A stretch of DNA of 64,000 nucleotides from positions 616,103-680,102 of the forward strand of contig KN805373.1 in the NCBI GenBank assembly GCA_000818945.1, read 5' to 3'. This document shows positions 23,068-33,734 of this stretch, piece by piece; the stretch's first letter is position 1; every line of letters starts with the position of its first letter. The position numbers and the translations under genes were made by a program. This DNA comes from Schizochytrium sp. CCTCC M209059. Lineage: Eukaryota; Sar; Bigyra; Thraustochytrida; Thraustochytriidae. The notes under the pieces were generated by a model. That model ran no database searches. It saw only the letters and a list, made by a program, of their open reading frames with translations, and had not been told where the DNA came from.

Positions 23068-24221
23068 CAACACACGATCGACACGCACAACCTTGATCCC
23101 GATGCTCCGCAACGCACCGGCGCCCCGAGCGTCGTCACCTCTCTCTTACACACACACACACTCTGCCGCAACGCTGCCGCGACGCTGCCGCCGCGCAGCG
23201 TGAACTCTCCCCTTCTCTCTCCTTCCCCTGTCTTTTGCGCGCCGCGCCGTCCTCCCGGCGTCCCGGTAGCCTCTCCATTGCCGCACGCCGAGACCAAATC
23301 CTGAGAGCGCTCGCTCTCCGAGGCTCGCACCGCGCCTTCCGCGCCTTCCGCGCCGTCGCGCGCAACCCGTTTCGCACACCCGCAGCTGCGGAGGGCTGTG
23401 GAGCCGGCGGTTACGGGTTAGCGGCGTCGAGGGAAGAGCTCGCGCACTTTTCCTCGTCGAGCAAAGCTCGCGCGGGGCCTCGCTTCTCCTTCTGCGCCCG
23501 ATGCAATCTCGGCGACCGCAGCTGCAGGCGCAAGTCGTTCATGGCTCGGAGGGTCAATTTTGAGGAGCGGCCGGCTGCGACTGGCCGACCGAGTACAACT
23601 GGAGCAAGCGGAGGGTAGATTTTTTCTATTTTTTGGGAGGGGGGGGGGGGAAGAAGATGGGACGGGTAGTTTACACGGACCAGTTAGCCGATCACACGTC
23701 TCTTCGCGACAAATTAGTCTACTGCTCTTGCTGGCAGCGCCCATCAAGAGCATCATCCTTTCGGCTTCCATAGCATGCGTGGCGATGCGCGGCGCTTGGA
23801 GAAGCAAGTCTCAATGGGGGCAGAATCGACTGACTTTCAATTCCAATAAGCGTGGAGCGAGTGGTAAACCCCGCGTCGAGGGACGTACGTACTTCTGGTA
23901 GGTAGCCCAGTCCACCCAAGATATGGTGAAATTCTCGTGGTAGTGGCAGCGGCAGTGGCCGCTATCGCTCGCTCTTTTTGTTGCAAGCTTTCACATCGCA
24001 TCTCGAAGTGCAAAAGTTGCCCGCATGCGCGAGTACGTCGCCGACAGGCAGATTACGCAGTTCGTCATGCTGACAATGCGAGTCGGAGAGAAGCATGAGA
24101 CGCATGGCGATCGGATTGTGGGTCTGCATTCGGCAATTCGCCCGCCGTTGGTGGTTATAATATCAAAACAAACAAAGTACATGAATTTGAAAGAAAATTT
24201 GTAAACAGAAAGAGAGCCACG
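23068..24221. other. intergenic region
   Basis: No supported gene. It begins with the GC-rich promoter of the LRR gene, contains a G run near 23637-23650, and becomes AT-richer towards the broken nuclease-kinase gene. Confidence 0.6.
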
Positions 24222-25485
24222 TCAGGTCTTCGAGCGACCCATGGACTCAGAGCGAGGAAAGTTGCTTTCGAATGCGTCAAGATCCTCTTGAAAGTCTCGG
24301 TGGGAAGCATTTGTCTTTGCCTGGGGCAAAGTCAATGATGCGAATGGCGCCGGCGGCGTCCATGACAAAGTTGCGCAGCAGCACGTCGCGATGCGCTACG
24401 CCGACCGCGTGCACCGCTGTAAGTGCTGCCAAGGCCTTGGTCCGAATGTCGTCGTTCATGAGACTCGCATCGAGCGACTCGCCAGCATAGATGGTGGCGA
24501 CGATGAGGTCGTAAAAAATGTGGCGACCGCCGTAGAGATACCAGGGCACGTGCGTGCCCCAAAGAGAGCGCAGCTGGAGGTAGACGTCCATCTCGTTCCA
24601 AAAGGCGAACTCCGCATTGCGAATATCATCTATGGACTTTGAAGGAGTCATGATCTTGACGGGTGTCAACTCCGCCCGTGTCCACGCGGATGGAGAATCC
24701 ATACTGGCCTTCGGGGAAGTACTGAGCGACGTCGAGCAGACCGCCAGCGTAGTGAAAGTGGAGGTCGCTCTTGAGCGGAAGCAGCTGGCGCAAGTCTTCC
24801 CAGTGCTCGTTCGACGCGGTGTTGACCATGTTGCGAGGCAAAGCGGTGCCGCGCTGCCTTGTGCCCGACATCGCACCGGAGCCATCGCCATAGCCAAAGC
24901 GGTCGTAGATATGAGTCCACTCGTAGGATCCGAGGCGAATGTTCATCTGGCAGATGGCCCGCAAATGGGCCTCGTCGAGGGCTAGGCGCGCCGAGCCGGT
25001 CGCGCTACGATGCAACATGCATGCGTATGCGTATCGCATGGACTCATCGCCAGTTCCCACCGCGTGGAACGCGCGCGAAACGTAGAGGATGTTATCTGCC
25101 TCGAGTTTAAAAAACCAAGTTTTGTCGGTGGTGGAGAGAACGCCGTACTTGCAGAAAGAGCGTAACAAGTAAACGTAAATTTGTATGATTGGGTAACGGA
25201 AACGCATAGAGCTCTCGCGGTCGGCGAAACTCCCGCCCAATTGCCAGTATTCGTTCAGGTCCTCGCAGGCCAATTCCCATGCCCCATTCATCGTTTTCTT
25301 GGCCTCGTCGAGGGACGCATTCGTCCCTTGCATCCAAGTTCGAGCAATCTGGGCGAGATCAGACCGTAGGGGAATTTCGCGGGCGACTTGTGCTCATGCA
25401 CGAGGAAGCGCGCCCTGAAAGGGTGATCCGGCTCGACGATATCAGCACGATCTCGCTCATTTGCATCTTGCGTGCCTTTCCTCGT
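24222..25485 (-). pseudogene. broken nuclease-like plus kinase-like gene (Crinkler-effector type)
   Basis: Four minus-strand frame segments line up in order as one protein. The first has an E-x-K signature (HEHKSP) typical of PD-(D/E)XK nuclease folds. The second has the helix RYPIIQIYVYLL and the strands KYGVLSTTDKTWFFK seen after it in such domains. The third has a kinase C-lobe: HRDVLLRN, then IRIIDFA in place of DFG. The fourth has a short acidic tail ending at 24222. Frame changes fall at three G runs on the plus strand: 25369-25372 (one base short), 24661-24663 and 24323-24326 (one base extra each). The N-terminus beyond 25485 is missing. Nuclease-kinase fusions of this kind are known in eukaryotic CR (Crinkler) effectors and transposon-linked families. 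Either homopolymer sequencing errors or true decay could explain the breaks. Confidence 0.6.
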
Positions 25486-25934
25486 CTATCTGCAGGAAAT
25501 TCACTCGCGCGGCGGGCCAGCTTGGTCAAATAAAACCGGCCTATGCAGAGGAAAACGGTCTAAATCAAATTTGTCGGCCAGGCCCGCCGGGCTGAGCTGT
25601 CGCTAAACCTGGCTGAGCCTAAGCCTGAGGTTGTTTGCTTCCTTGCTTTTCTGCTTACTTTCCTTGCATCGCATGCAAGTGCTTGACAGCTAGCTGCAGC
25701 CGCACGCCGAGCACACGGGTTTCCGTCCCTCCGCGTTGCAGCCAGCTGGTTGCCGGAGACGTGGCAGGCTCAGCCTGTTGGCATGGCCACCGCCGACCAC
25801 TATCAGTAAGAGGAGGGGAGAAAAGGAAGAAAGGAGGGAGGGCCATGCATGCGACGAAGGAGGAGGCACAGTCGCTCTCGTCTCGAGACAGGAGTCGAGG
25901 CGTCCTGCGGGAATGCATTGCTTTGGTTGCTTTG

Positions 25935-25937
<3 letters not shown>

Positions 25938-25969
<32 letters not shown>
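25938..25969. repeat. CTG trinucleotide repeat
   Basis: About ten uninterrupted CTG/TGC units. No coding frame here is convincing. Confidence 0.85.
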
Positions 25970-26388
25970 ACTGCCGGCAGCATTCAGCAGGGCAGCTGCC
26001 CATGGTGGCTGGCTGGCTGGCTGGCTAGTTGTCTTGCAAGTCCAGCGGCGCTCTTGACGCCATCAAGCTTTGACACGACACGACGTCAAGCAAGAAGCCG
26101 TCGGTGCCCGGCATCAAATGGCTGTTGGCCACTCTTTTTCCGTAAACAGGACCGGTCGGCGTAAGTGAGAGCGATGCAAGTCACGAGTCTCGTGCAGGGC
26201 AGGCAGGGCAGCGATGACTTGGTTTGGCGCGACATGTTTCGGCCTCGCGACGTCTGGGTTGGCCTGCATTGCTTCGCATTGCCCTGGGCTTGCTTAGCTT
26301 ACCTTGCTAGGGCTTACCCTGAGCCCCGAGGTCGTCCCGAGAAGGAAGCGCATGCATTGGAAATGGTGGCTCGCTGGCTCGCTATGCA

Positions 26389-26419
<31 letters not shown>

Positions 26420-26420
26420 G
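26389..26420. repeat. TTGC tetranucleotide repeat
   Basis: About eight TTGC units. The same motif recurs at about 27698-27739 and, as AAGC, at 43112-43142. Confidence 0.85.
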
Positions 26421-27130
26421 TGCCCGGCCGAGCCCGACCGCGTTCCAACGTAACTCTTGCCAGGAAGCGAAGCTCGCTCCGCCCAGCACGCGACGGTGCC
26501 ACCGCGTCTCGCGGGCTCGGCCTCGATCGCGTCCAGCCAGGCCCGGCCGCCCTCCCGCCCTGCCCGAGCGCGCGCGGCCTCGAGCGCCCGCGCGCAGCCG
26601 CCGCTGCTGCCGTCTGTGCCGTCGTCGTCGAAATCGTCGAAATCGTCCCAGCGCGTCCCAAGCCAACGCGGGCTGCGTCCGAGACCGGCGCAGCCAGCAG
26701 CAGCCGCGCCTCTGATCATCGCCTCCGGGCCGGCTGCGCAGTCCCCGACGGCGACGGTTTCGCCGCAGCCGCGCGCAGACTCGGGTGCGTGCGAGCGTGC
26801 GCGAGGCATGGATGGCAAGGCGCGCTCCGTGCTCCATAGCGGCCGCCATTGCTGCAGTGTAGCCTGGGTATACTTACTATGATATATAATATGATATGAT
26901 ATATACCTGGCTGGCCACTTGTTCCGCTTGCTTCATTTTGTAAGGGGGAGAAAGAGGCGGCTCAGGGCCAAGAGTAAGAGCGGGGCACACCGCGCCGCCG
27001 AGCAGTCTCGGTGCGCCAACAGTCGAGCGGAGCCGAGCCAGCCCCGGAAGACCGAAGGAGAAGACGGCGGCGACGAAGAAGTTGGGCAGGTTGAGAACGA
27101 GTCGAAGGCGCAGCGGGACTCTGACTGACT

Positions 27131-27158
27131 GCGAGGGAGGGAGGGAGGGAGGGAGGGA
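27131..27158. repeat. GGGA tetranucleotide repeat
   Basis: About six GAGG/GGGA units in the leader region of the MYB gene. Confidence 0.8.
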
Positions 27159-27739
27159 ATGAGTGAGTGAGCTGGTGGAAGGAGTGGAGTTCTTCGAGTT
27201 GTGACTCGCGTGTTTCCTGCGCTTTTCGGGAAGGAGGGTCAGTCCCCGTCCCATTCAATCTTCGAGCTCGAGGTCGCCCCCTTTTTCCAAGTTTTCGCGC
27301 CGCTTCGCTCCCTGGCCAATCTCAAGCCCACGCCCCAGCTCAAGCCTCCAGCCCACGCTCGCCCGGCGTCTTTTCGATCCATCGGTCGCTCTCCTTCGAT
27401 CGAGGAGACCTTGCGCCGAGCTCTTCGGCCTCGCCGCGCCCGCCCAGGCCTGGCCGGGCTCCCTCGCCTCGTGGTCTCCTCCTCCTCCTCCTCCTCCTCC
27501 TCCTCCTATACCGGCGCCGCCGTGAACGGCCAAAAGGACCCACACGGCGGCGTTGTCGGCGCGCACACCGGGAGGGAGGGGCGGTGCGCGGGGAGGGAGG
27601 GTCAGAGTCGGCTGCAGGAGGTGGAGTTCGCGCTCCCGTGCTCCCTCCCCTGCCGAGCGCGTGCGTGCGTGCGGGCGCGAGCGTGCGAGCCCAGGCCTTG
27701 CTTGCTCGCTTGCTCGCTTGCTTGCTTGCTTGCTTGCTT

Positions 27740-28185
27740 ATGCTCGGCGCGGGCAGACGTGCATGGCAGAGCAGGAGACCCGCGCGAGGCAGCATAACCC
27801 GCACGCACGTTGGCAGAGCGAGCCGAGCCGAGCCGAGCAGAGGCGAGCAGAGGCGAGGAAGGGCAGCAGGACCCCGTCGGCCCTCCGCAGTGGCTGGGAC
27901 GGTCGAGGGCAAGCGCAGCGCTGACGCAAAGTCGGCGGCAGCAGTCCCAGCAACGTCCCTTTGCGAACGTCTCTTTTCCCCTGCTTCGCACGGACCACCT
28001 CGATCGATTCTTCGCGGCAAACGCCAGAGGGACACGCGCTCCGCTGCGAGCGAGGCGAGCACAGCCGACGCGCCGCGCGGGAGTCTGTGCGACAGCTTTC
28101 GCGAGAGCCTGGACCTCGAACGTAGCAAGGCAGAGGCGGCAACAACGGCTCCTGCAATGCCTACATATCTCCATCCACTGAGCGT

Positions 28186-28257
<72 letters not shown>

Positions 28258-30619
28258 GCACGACCATTTTCGTCAGCGACACTCGGACAGCGGCAGCAGC
28301 CGCAGCAGCAGTAGCAACAACAACAGCAATAACAGCAACAGCAATAACAGCAACAGCAACCGACCGGTGATGGCGGACGGATATAAGCGCGAACATCAGG
28401 TAATGCACTCAATGTCCACCAGCTCAACAAACATGGACCCAAACCGCGCCCCCATGCGTCACCGCATGCACGGCCACAGCAACAGCATCAGCAGCACCAC
28501 CGGCGGCGCACCACCGGCGGCAATGAACCATCCTTACCACCAGCATCATCACTTGCAAGCACGAGCACAAGCGCCCAAACTCTTTTACGACCACGCCAGG
28601 CTCCCATACATTCACGCGCACGCCCACCCGCATGTGCACCACTCGCAAGGACGCACTCACGTCCATCCAGGCACGCTTATTTCGCCATCGCCCAACGAGA
28701 ACAACAACCACATCAACGCCAAAAAGTTTGCCTTTATGCACATTGGAGGCAAAGAGGAAAAATCGCTCTCGAAACGCCCTTGGAGTGCAGAAGAAGACCG
28801 CACACTTCACGCCACCGTGCAGCGGCTTGGCGCGAAGTCTTGGTCCCTCATCGCCGCCGAGCTCCCTGGACGCATCGGCAAGCAGTGCCGAGAGCGCTGG
28901 CACAACCACCTCAACCCAGACGTCAAAAAGGGCACCTGGACGAAAGAGGAAGACCGCATCATCTTTGAATATCATGCCAAGCTCGGCAATCAGTGGGCTG
29001 AAATCGCAAAGTTTGTGCGTGGACGCACAGACAATGCCATCAAGAACCGCTATTATTCGACGATGCGGCGCCTGGCACGCCAGGCCGCCAGAGCCGCTGA
29101 AAGCGGCTCGGAAATGCCGGACCACCCGCTCCTTAAACACATTACCATTACCAAGAACGGCAAGATCTTACCGAAAGAGCCAGAGGCCGATGGAGATGCC
29201 GATGCCGATGGTGACGCCCGCTCGGGAGGACGCCATATCATCGCTGAGCACGAAGAATCGAAAGAAGGAGACGGAGACGGAGAGGAAAATGGCGAATCTT
29301 CCCCTCGGCCACCCATCAGAGATTTCTCCTCTGCAAGTAGCTCAAATGTGTCCGCAAACCCTGCAGGTGGCGACAACAAGAGACAGAGTCGCGCACCGCT
29401 CAACCCTCTGGGCTCAGTGAATGGCGCCTGCGCGAACACAGAAAGCATCAAACCGGCATCGGCGGCGTCGTCCGTTTGTGAAACGCCGTTACCGCCCCCG
29501 CCCCCGCCGCCCCCGGTGCTCTCACCAGACCTCGCCACAAACTCGAGCGGCACGGCCACGCTCCAGGCTCTTACAAGTGATGAGGGTGCAATGGAGAACG
29601 ACGCCGCAAACAAGACGCCAGTCAAGTCCGCGGCATCGCGCAAGCCCAAGAACTCCAAGAGCTCTTCCGGGACAAAGCGACCCAAGCCGAGCGCAGCCAA
29701 ATCGACAAAGCAGCGTCGCACTTCCAAGGGAAAGCAAGGCATTGCCAAGCGCCCGGACTTGCAAGTGCAGACCTTTCGCGGCCCCTCGCGGGATTTGGGC
29801 GACTTTGAGCTGGGTTCTCTTTCAAAGCTCACACCTGCGTCCGCGGATGCAGTTAATCTGCTAGGCCAGCTGAGCCCGAAGATGGCGGGTCTGAACCTTT
29901 CGCAAGGCATCATTGCATCACCCATGTTTGGCAATTATACCAACTTTGCCAACATGTTCCTGGCCCCGCCGACCCCCGCACAGGGCGGCTCACAATTGTT
30001 CTCGCCGCGCTTTGACGTCAACTCTCCCCTGGCGCCATTGCTCTCGAGTCGCAATACTCCTCTCTTTGGCAGGTGGGGTACACGCACGCCGCAGCATGTG
30101 CGCCAGCAGCAACAGCAGCAGCAACAGTACCAGTTCCAGCAGGCGCCGCAGGGACTTCCATCCTCCTCCTCAACCTCGTCATTACTGCAGCAGCAGCAGC
30201 AGCAAGACCAAACCTCGCAGTCACAGCACGTGTCGCAGCAACAGCAACAGCAAATGTACAATCAATCTGGAAATGGAGGGTATTACGGGAGCAGCTCATC
30301 GAATGCGCTCTTTGGCCTCGGTGACCGTACCTCAAGCGGCCACGGATTTCAACACATTGCGTCGCAGACGCCGAGCGCAAGCCAATTCCACGAATTCGAC
30401 TTTTCCATTGAGGCCCTTGAGGCAGCACTCGTGGCGGTCTCGCCCGTAAACAGCTCCAATGCGAACGACGGCCAAGCCAACCTGAGTAGCGAAGCCAGCG
30501 CGCGATCATCCGAGGATTGCGAGCCGGTCGGTCCCGAGACTGTCGAGGTGATGTCCCCGACTTCCAAGACACGCGGAAACACTGCCGAGCGGGAAGGCAC
30601 TGCGACAGCCTCTGTTTAG
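27740..30619 (+). CDS. R2R3-MYB transcription factor with polyglutamine tracts
   Basis: The predicted protein has 959 residues from the ATG at 27740. A later ATG at 28157 gives 820 residues and may be the real start, since upstream sequence is repeat-like. Two adjacent MYB/SANT repeats occupy about residues 345-445. R2 has three Trp (RPWSAEED, KSWSLIA, RERWHNH) and R3 has two Trp plus Tyr (GTWTKEED, NQWAEIA, IKNRYY). This is the DNA-binding core of the c-MYB/R2R3 family, which binds AAC-type sites in the nucleus. Flanks are low complexity: a Gln run of about 25 residues near 150-173, Asn/Ser runs, a His-rich stretch, a Pro run and further Gln runs near the C-terminus. A Lys/Ser-rich segment around 625-665 may be a nuclear localisation signal. 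Confidence 0.9.
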
Positions 30620-31117
30620 AAGAAAAGAAAGAAAAGTAGCACAGTGACGAAAATGATACGCCTGGATATTTGATTACCCAACTTTTTCTACTTGGCGTGC
30701 CGTGTTGAGTTGCGCGTCATCATCTCCGCAGGGCTTCTTGTGTCCCTTCCTCCTTTCTTCCTTCCTTTCTTCGTTCAACTTGGCGAAATCACGTTCATTG
30801 AAATGTGACTATCCTTGAGGCGTAAGCTTTTCACAGTTTTATCCTTTGCCTCAAGCAGTTTGTCTCGTTGTCTTGATCAAGAACGAGACGAATCACTGCT
30901 TCTTGGCCGACGCGCCAACGAGATGACCGCCACAGTCTGAGTATGAATCAAAGTTGACAAATTTCATCCTCAAATGAGGCCAACCACGCGTTGCGACTTT
31001 TCTATACCGCTCAAACATGGGCATTGTTCGTCGTACGACTGCCATGAGGATTAGCCTAGGCCTACAAGTAGTAATTCTCTCTCTAGCATTGTCAACTTTT
31101 CTTCTACAAAAAGCAAG
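30620..31117. other. intergenic region
   Basis: No supported gene. It is the 3' flank of the MYB gene and the left flank of the inverted-repeat element. A palindromic TAGCCTAGGCCTA motif near 31055 resembles the CTAGGCCTAG motifs beyond the right end of the element. Confidence 0.6.
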
Positions 31118-31143
31118 CTAGGGTAAAACCTTTAGGTTCGACA
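31118..31143. repeat. left terminal inverted repeat
   Basis: It begins CTAGGGTAAAACCTTTAG and matches the right end in inverted orientation at 24 of 26 positions. Confidence 0.85.
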
Positions 31144-31495
31144 TGGTTTCGTAATGTTCAGAAAATTTCTTCAGCAAGTTCACGCGCGAGCATCGGAGCG
31201 GGACACAGGACAGGCCCGTGCCACGGCGGACTGCACAAAATTTGCAGTAAAGGTTCTGGCCGAGTTTTGGGGGAGCGAGAGTAGTTCAAAGTTGAGCGTT
31301 CGAGGCCCCCCGCGGGGCTGCTGCGCTTAAATTTCGACGGGGGGTATTGACAGGGGGGTATTTAGCGAGTTGCGTACTCAACGGATATTTGTCTATTGTT
31401 TATATGGGGCGTTCACATTTGCATCATGTTTGGGATGGAAATGCAGTTGTCGCCACTGGCGGACGTTAGCAGCGCCACGCGCTCGTTGGGATGCC

Positions 31496-33271
31496 CTACA
31501 AGGGCATCGGCGGCGGCGCAGGAGCGCTGGAGGTGCTCCGTATGTGATTAAGAACGATTCGCATGAGATTCTCGCGAGGATCATGCCACGGAACACGCAA
31601 GCCTTCGACCTTGAGGTACTGCAGAAGGTTTGATCGTGTGACCTTCTTGCGCGAGTGGGTAAACCCGAACTCGGTGCAAGAAGCTGCTTTCGCGGCCAAC
31701 GCTTTGATGATGAGAGCTTCGTCGTCTGCCGAGATGACTTCGTTCTGCGGAGTGGAGGCCCCAGTTGGATCTGGAGCAGGTGATGCAGCAGAACTTGCGG
31801 CCATCGAAGAACTGGAGTTAGAGATCGATGCAGCAGAGGTTGTCGTAGGAGACAAGGTGCCAGGTCGATTGGTCTTCAGAACGCGAATGCGTTCGAGTAG
31901 AGCGGACCTTGACATCGCCGGGCTTACCCGATCACCCTGCAGCTCGAGATATTTGGCGAGGACCTGCTTGGTCATCCTTTCGCCTCGATTATAACAGAAG
32001 ACATCTGGCGACTCGGCTGCTAGATGGATCAAGAGTAACTCAACATCGACCTCCTCAACGAACTGCACTCGCTTCTTCTGCGCGTCGGTTTCGCACTGCG
32101 TAACCCGGTCTTGTTCGCGCTGCTCGAGAAACTTAATGTGCGCGCTTGTGTTGACCACCCTTGGCACCCCAGCTGCGATGCGCCGTGCGACCCTGCTGTC
32201 GCTTGGCGGTACAAACGTCGCTCCGCCGACCTGTCTGAAGAGCACGTCCAGGATCCTCCGTCCAACCTGCTCGGCGTGTGCGAGATCGACAGGGCTGCCA
32301 GAAGGCAGGTTGATGTTCAATTCGATGTTGTTGTTGTTGATGTTGTTCGTGATTTGCGGAGCAGAGTGGCTCTTCCAACGCGCTTCCGCGCGGAGAGCGG
32401 CCTCTTGCCTGTGCCGAATTTTGTCCACCGCGCTCCGCAGGTCAGCAAGGCTGTCCTGATTCTTCTCCCCTAGAACGTCCCGCTCCACGTTGCGCCCGGA
32501 CAGCTCATGCTCCACGTTTTCTGTTGAAGACGCAGGTTCTTCCACGGGTACACCTTTCTCGCTCGCTTTCTTGTCCGTAAATGACAACAGCGAGAGCATG
32601 AGGAAATTTTTCTGACGAAGCCAAGTGATGGCGAACGGCGGTATCTCCACGAAGCTGCTGGTCGTGACCCCCTCACTAACCACGTCCAGGGCCCCAAGGA
32701 TCCAAAGTCCGCAGTTGTAGCTGTCCTGTTGAACCTGAGTCGTCGTCACTTGCATGCACGGCCATGAGGATGTGTCGATGAAGTCCCCATAGCGAGAAAT
32801 GCTATGGATGATGTGACGGCAAACGGCATCAAGAATGCCTGGCGGCCTACCGAGCGGATCAAAGAACTCGAACTGGCGCTCGTGAAGGAAGACGAACATG
32901 CAAGTCCAGTGGTTGCCGGCCGTATGGCACGGAATCCACAAGATGTCTTGGTCCGCGAGCTGCGATGCGAGATTTCCACCACTGCCAGGCGCACCCCGCG
33001 CGCAATCTTTGTCGAGAGTCCACTCCGTCCACCACGCAACGAACTGCGTGTCGAGGACCATGACCTTCTTGGTCGAGTCGGACGAGATACTCCTCGCGAT
33101 CACGTCGATGTGCTCGTCATCCAGCCAGGCCTACTGGTCTGCAGTATGGCGCCAGAGAGCCTGCAAACGCTTGCACGTCAGCTTGAAACCATGCACTTTG
33201 GGCAATGGCGCCTCCGGCGTCGACGCTGCGACGACTTCTGCAAGCTGCTTCGTCGTTCTACTGGAGGGCAT
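31496..33271 (-). CDS. Ulp1/C48-type cysteine protease with two SAP-like repeats, interrupted by one TAG
   Basis: An ATG at 33271 opens a frame (MPSSRTTKQL) that runs 46 codons, meets TAG at 33133-33131, then continues in the same frame to 31496. The segment around the stop (LQAL before it, AWLDDEHID after it) matches the start of a Ulp1 domain, so the TAG falls inside the fold. Counting from the GTG codon at 33103, the catalytic set is His65 (NHW), Asp82 (FFDPLG), Gln125 and Cys131 (SYNCG), as in SUMO/ubiquitin-like proteases. The C-terminal half has a short coiled coil and two related segments of about 55 residues resembling SAP DNA-binding motifs. A 66-nt GT-AG segment (33196-33131) would remove the stop in frame, but its donor GTGCAT is weak. 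Otherwise this is a recent nonsense mutation or a readthrough site. Confidence 0.65.
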
Positions 33272-33505
33272 TGTCAACGGCAGCCTGCCTCTGCAGCGGC
33301 GGCGTGGTGCCGAGGAAGTTGCTCAAGGTCGTCGGCATCGACATGGCCGCGCGCAGTAGCGGCACGGCATGCGTTCTCTCGCCAAGGCGACTTAACCACC
33401 ACCACGGCAACCTGTCGAATTCAAAGCTTACGAGTTTTAGTTCAAGTACGCCTTAGTTGACTCCTAGTCAAGAGCCACGCCGCCAAAAATGTCCATTCTA
33501 ACGAG

Positions 33506-33531
33506 TGTCGATTCTAAAGGTTTTACCCTAG
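33506..33531. repeat. right terminal inverted repeat
   Basis: It ends with the inverse complement of the left end. It is followed by overlapping CTAGGCCTAG palindromes. Confidence 0.85.
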
Positions 33532-33734
33532 GCCTAGGCCTAGCTAGGCCTAATTAGCCAAGTAGCAAATTCGTGTTGTGTCCAGGCGCACGCGGCGCCG
33601 CGACTCGGCTTGCGAGTACGCGCGAGGACGGGCAAAGCCTTTCGAGGGTAGGCGCGGGGGACTTGCGCAGAGGACTCGTTGCCATAGAACCAAGAAAAAA
33701 AGAGACCGAACAAACGAAAGGGAGAGCGAGCAAA

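Larger units (their letters stand above)
25486..27739. other. intergenic, repeat-rich region
   Basis: No supported gene. It contains CTG, TTGC, TATGATA, GGGA and CTC simple repeats and long GC-rich frames without domain character. The right end is the promoter and 5' leader of the MYB gene. Confidence 0.6.
31118..33531. mobile_element. DNA transposon-like element with 26-bp terminal inverted repeats carrying a Ulp1 protease gene
   Basis: The left end (31118-31143) and the reverse complement of the right end (33506-33531) share CTAGGGTAAAACCTTTAG, then two mismatches, then TCGACA: 24 of 26 bases. Weaker similarity continues inward. The element is 2414 bp long. The outermost CTAG is palindromic, so the target duplication could be TA or CTAG; no longer duplication is visible. 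The only long gene inside is the Ulp1-type protease on the minus strand. No transposase was found, so it is probably non-autonomous or moved by a relative elsewhere. Ulp1-type proteases are known passengers of several DNA transposon groups, such as some MULEs and the KDZ/Zisupton group. Confidence 0.7.

Noticed and set aside
31050..31120. A second, outer inverted repeat using the CTAGGCCTAG motifs on both sides of the Ulp1 element
   Set aside because: The motifs are short self-palindromes, and their surroundings do not align in inverted orientation.
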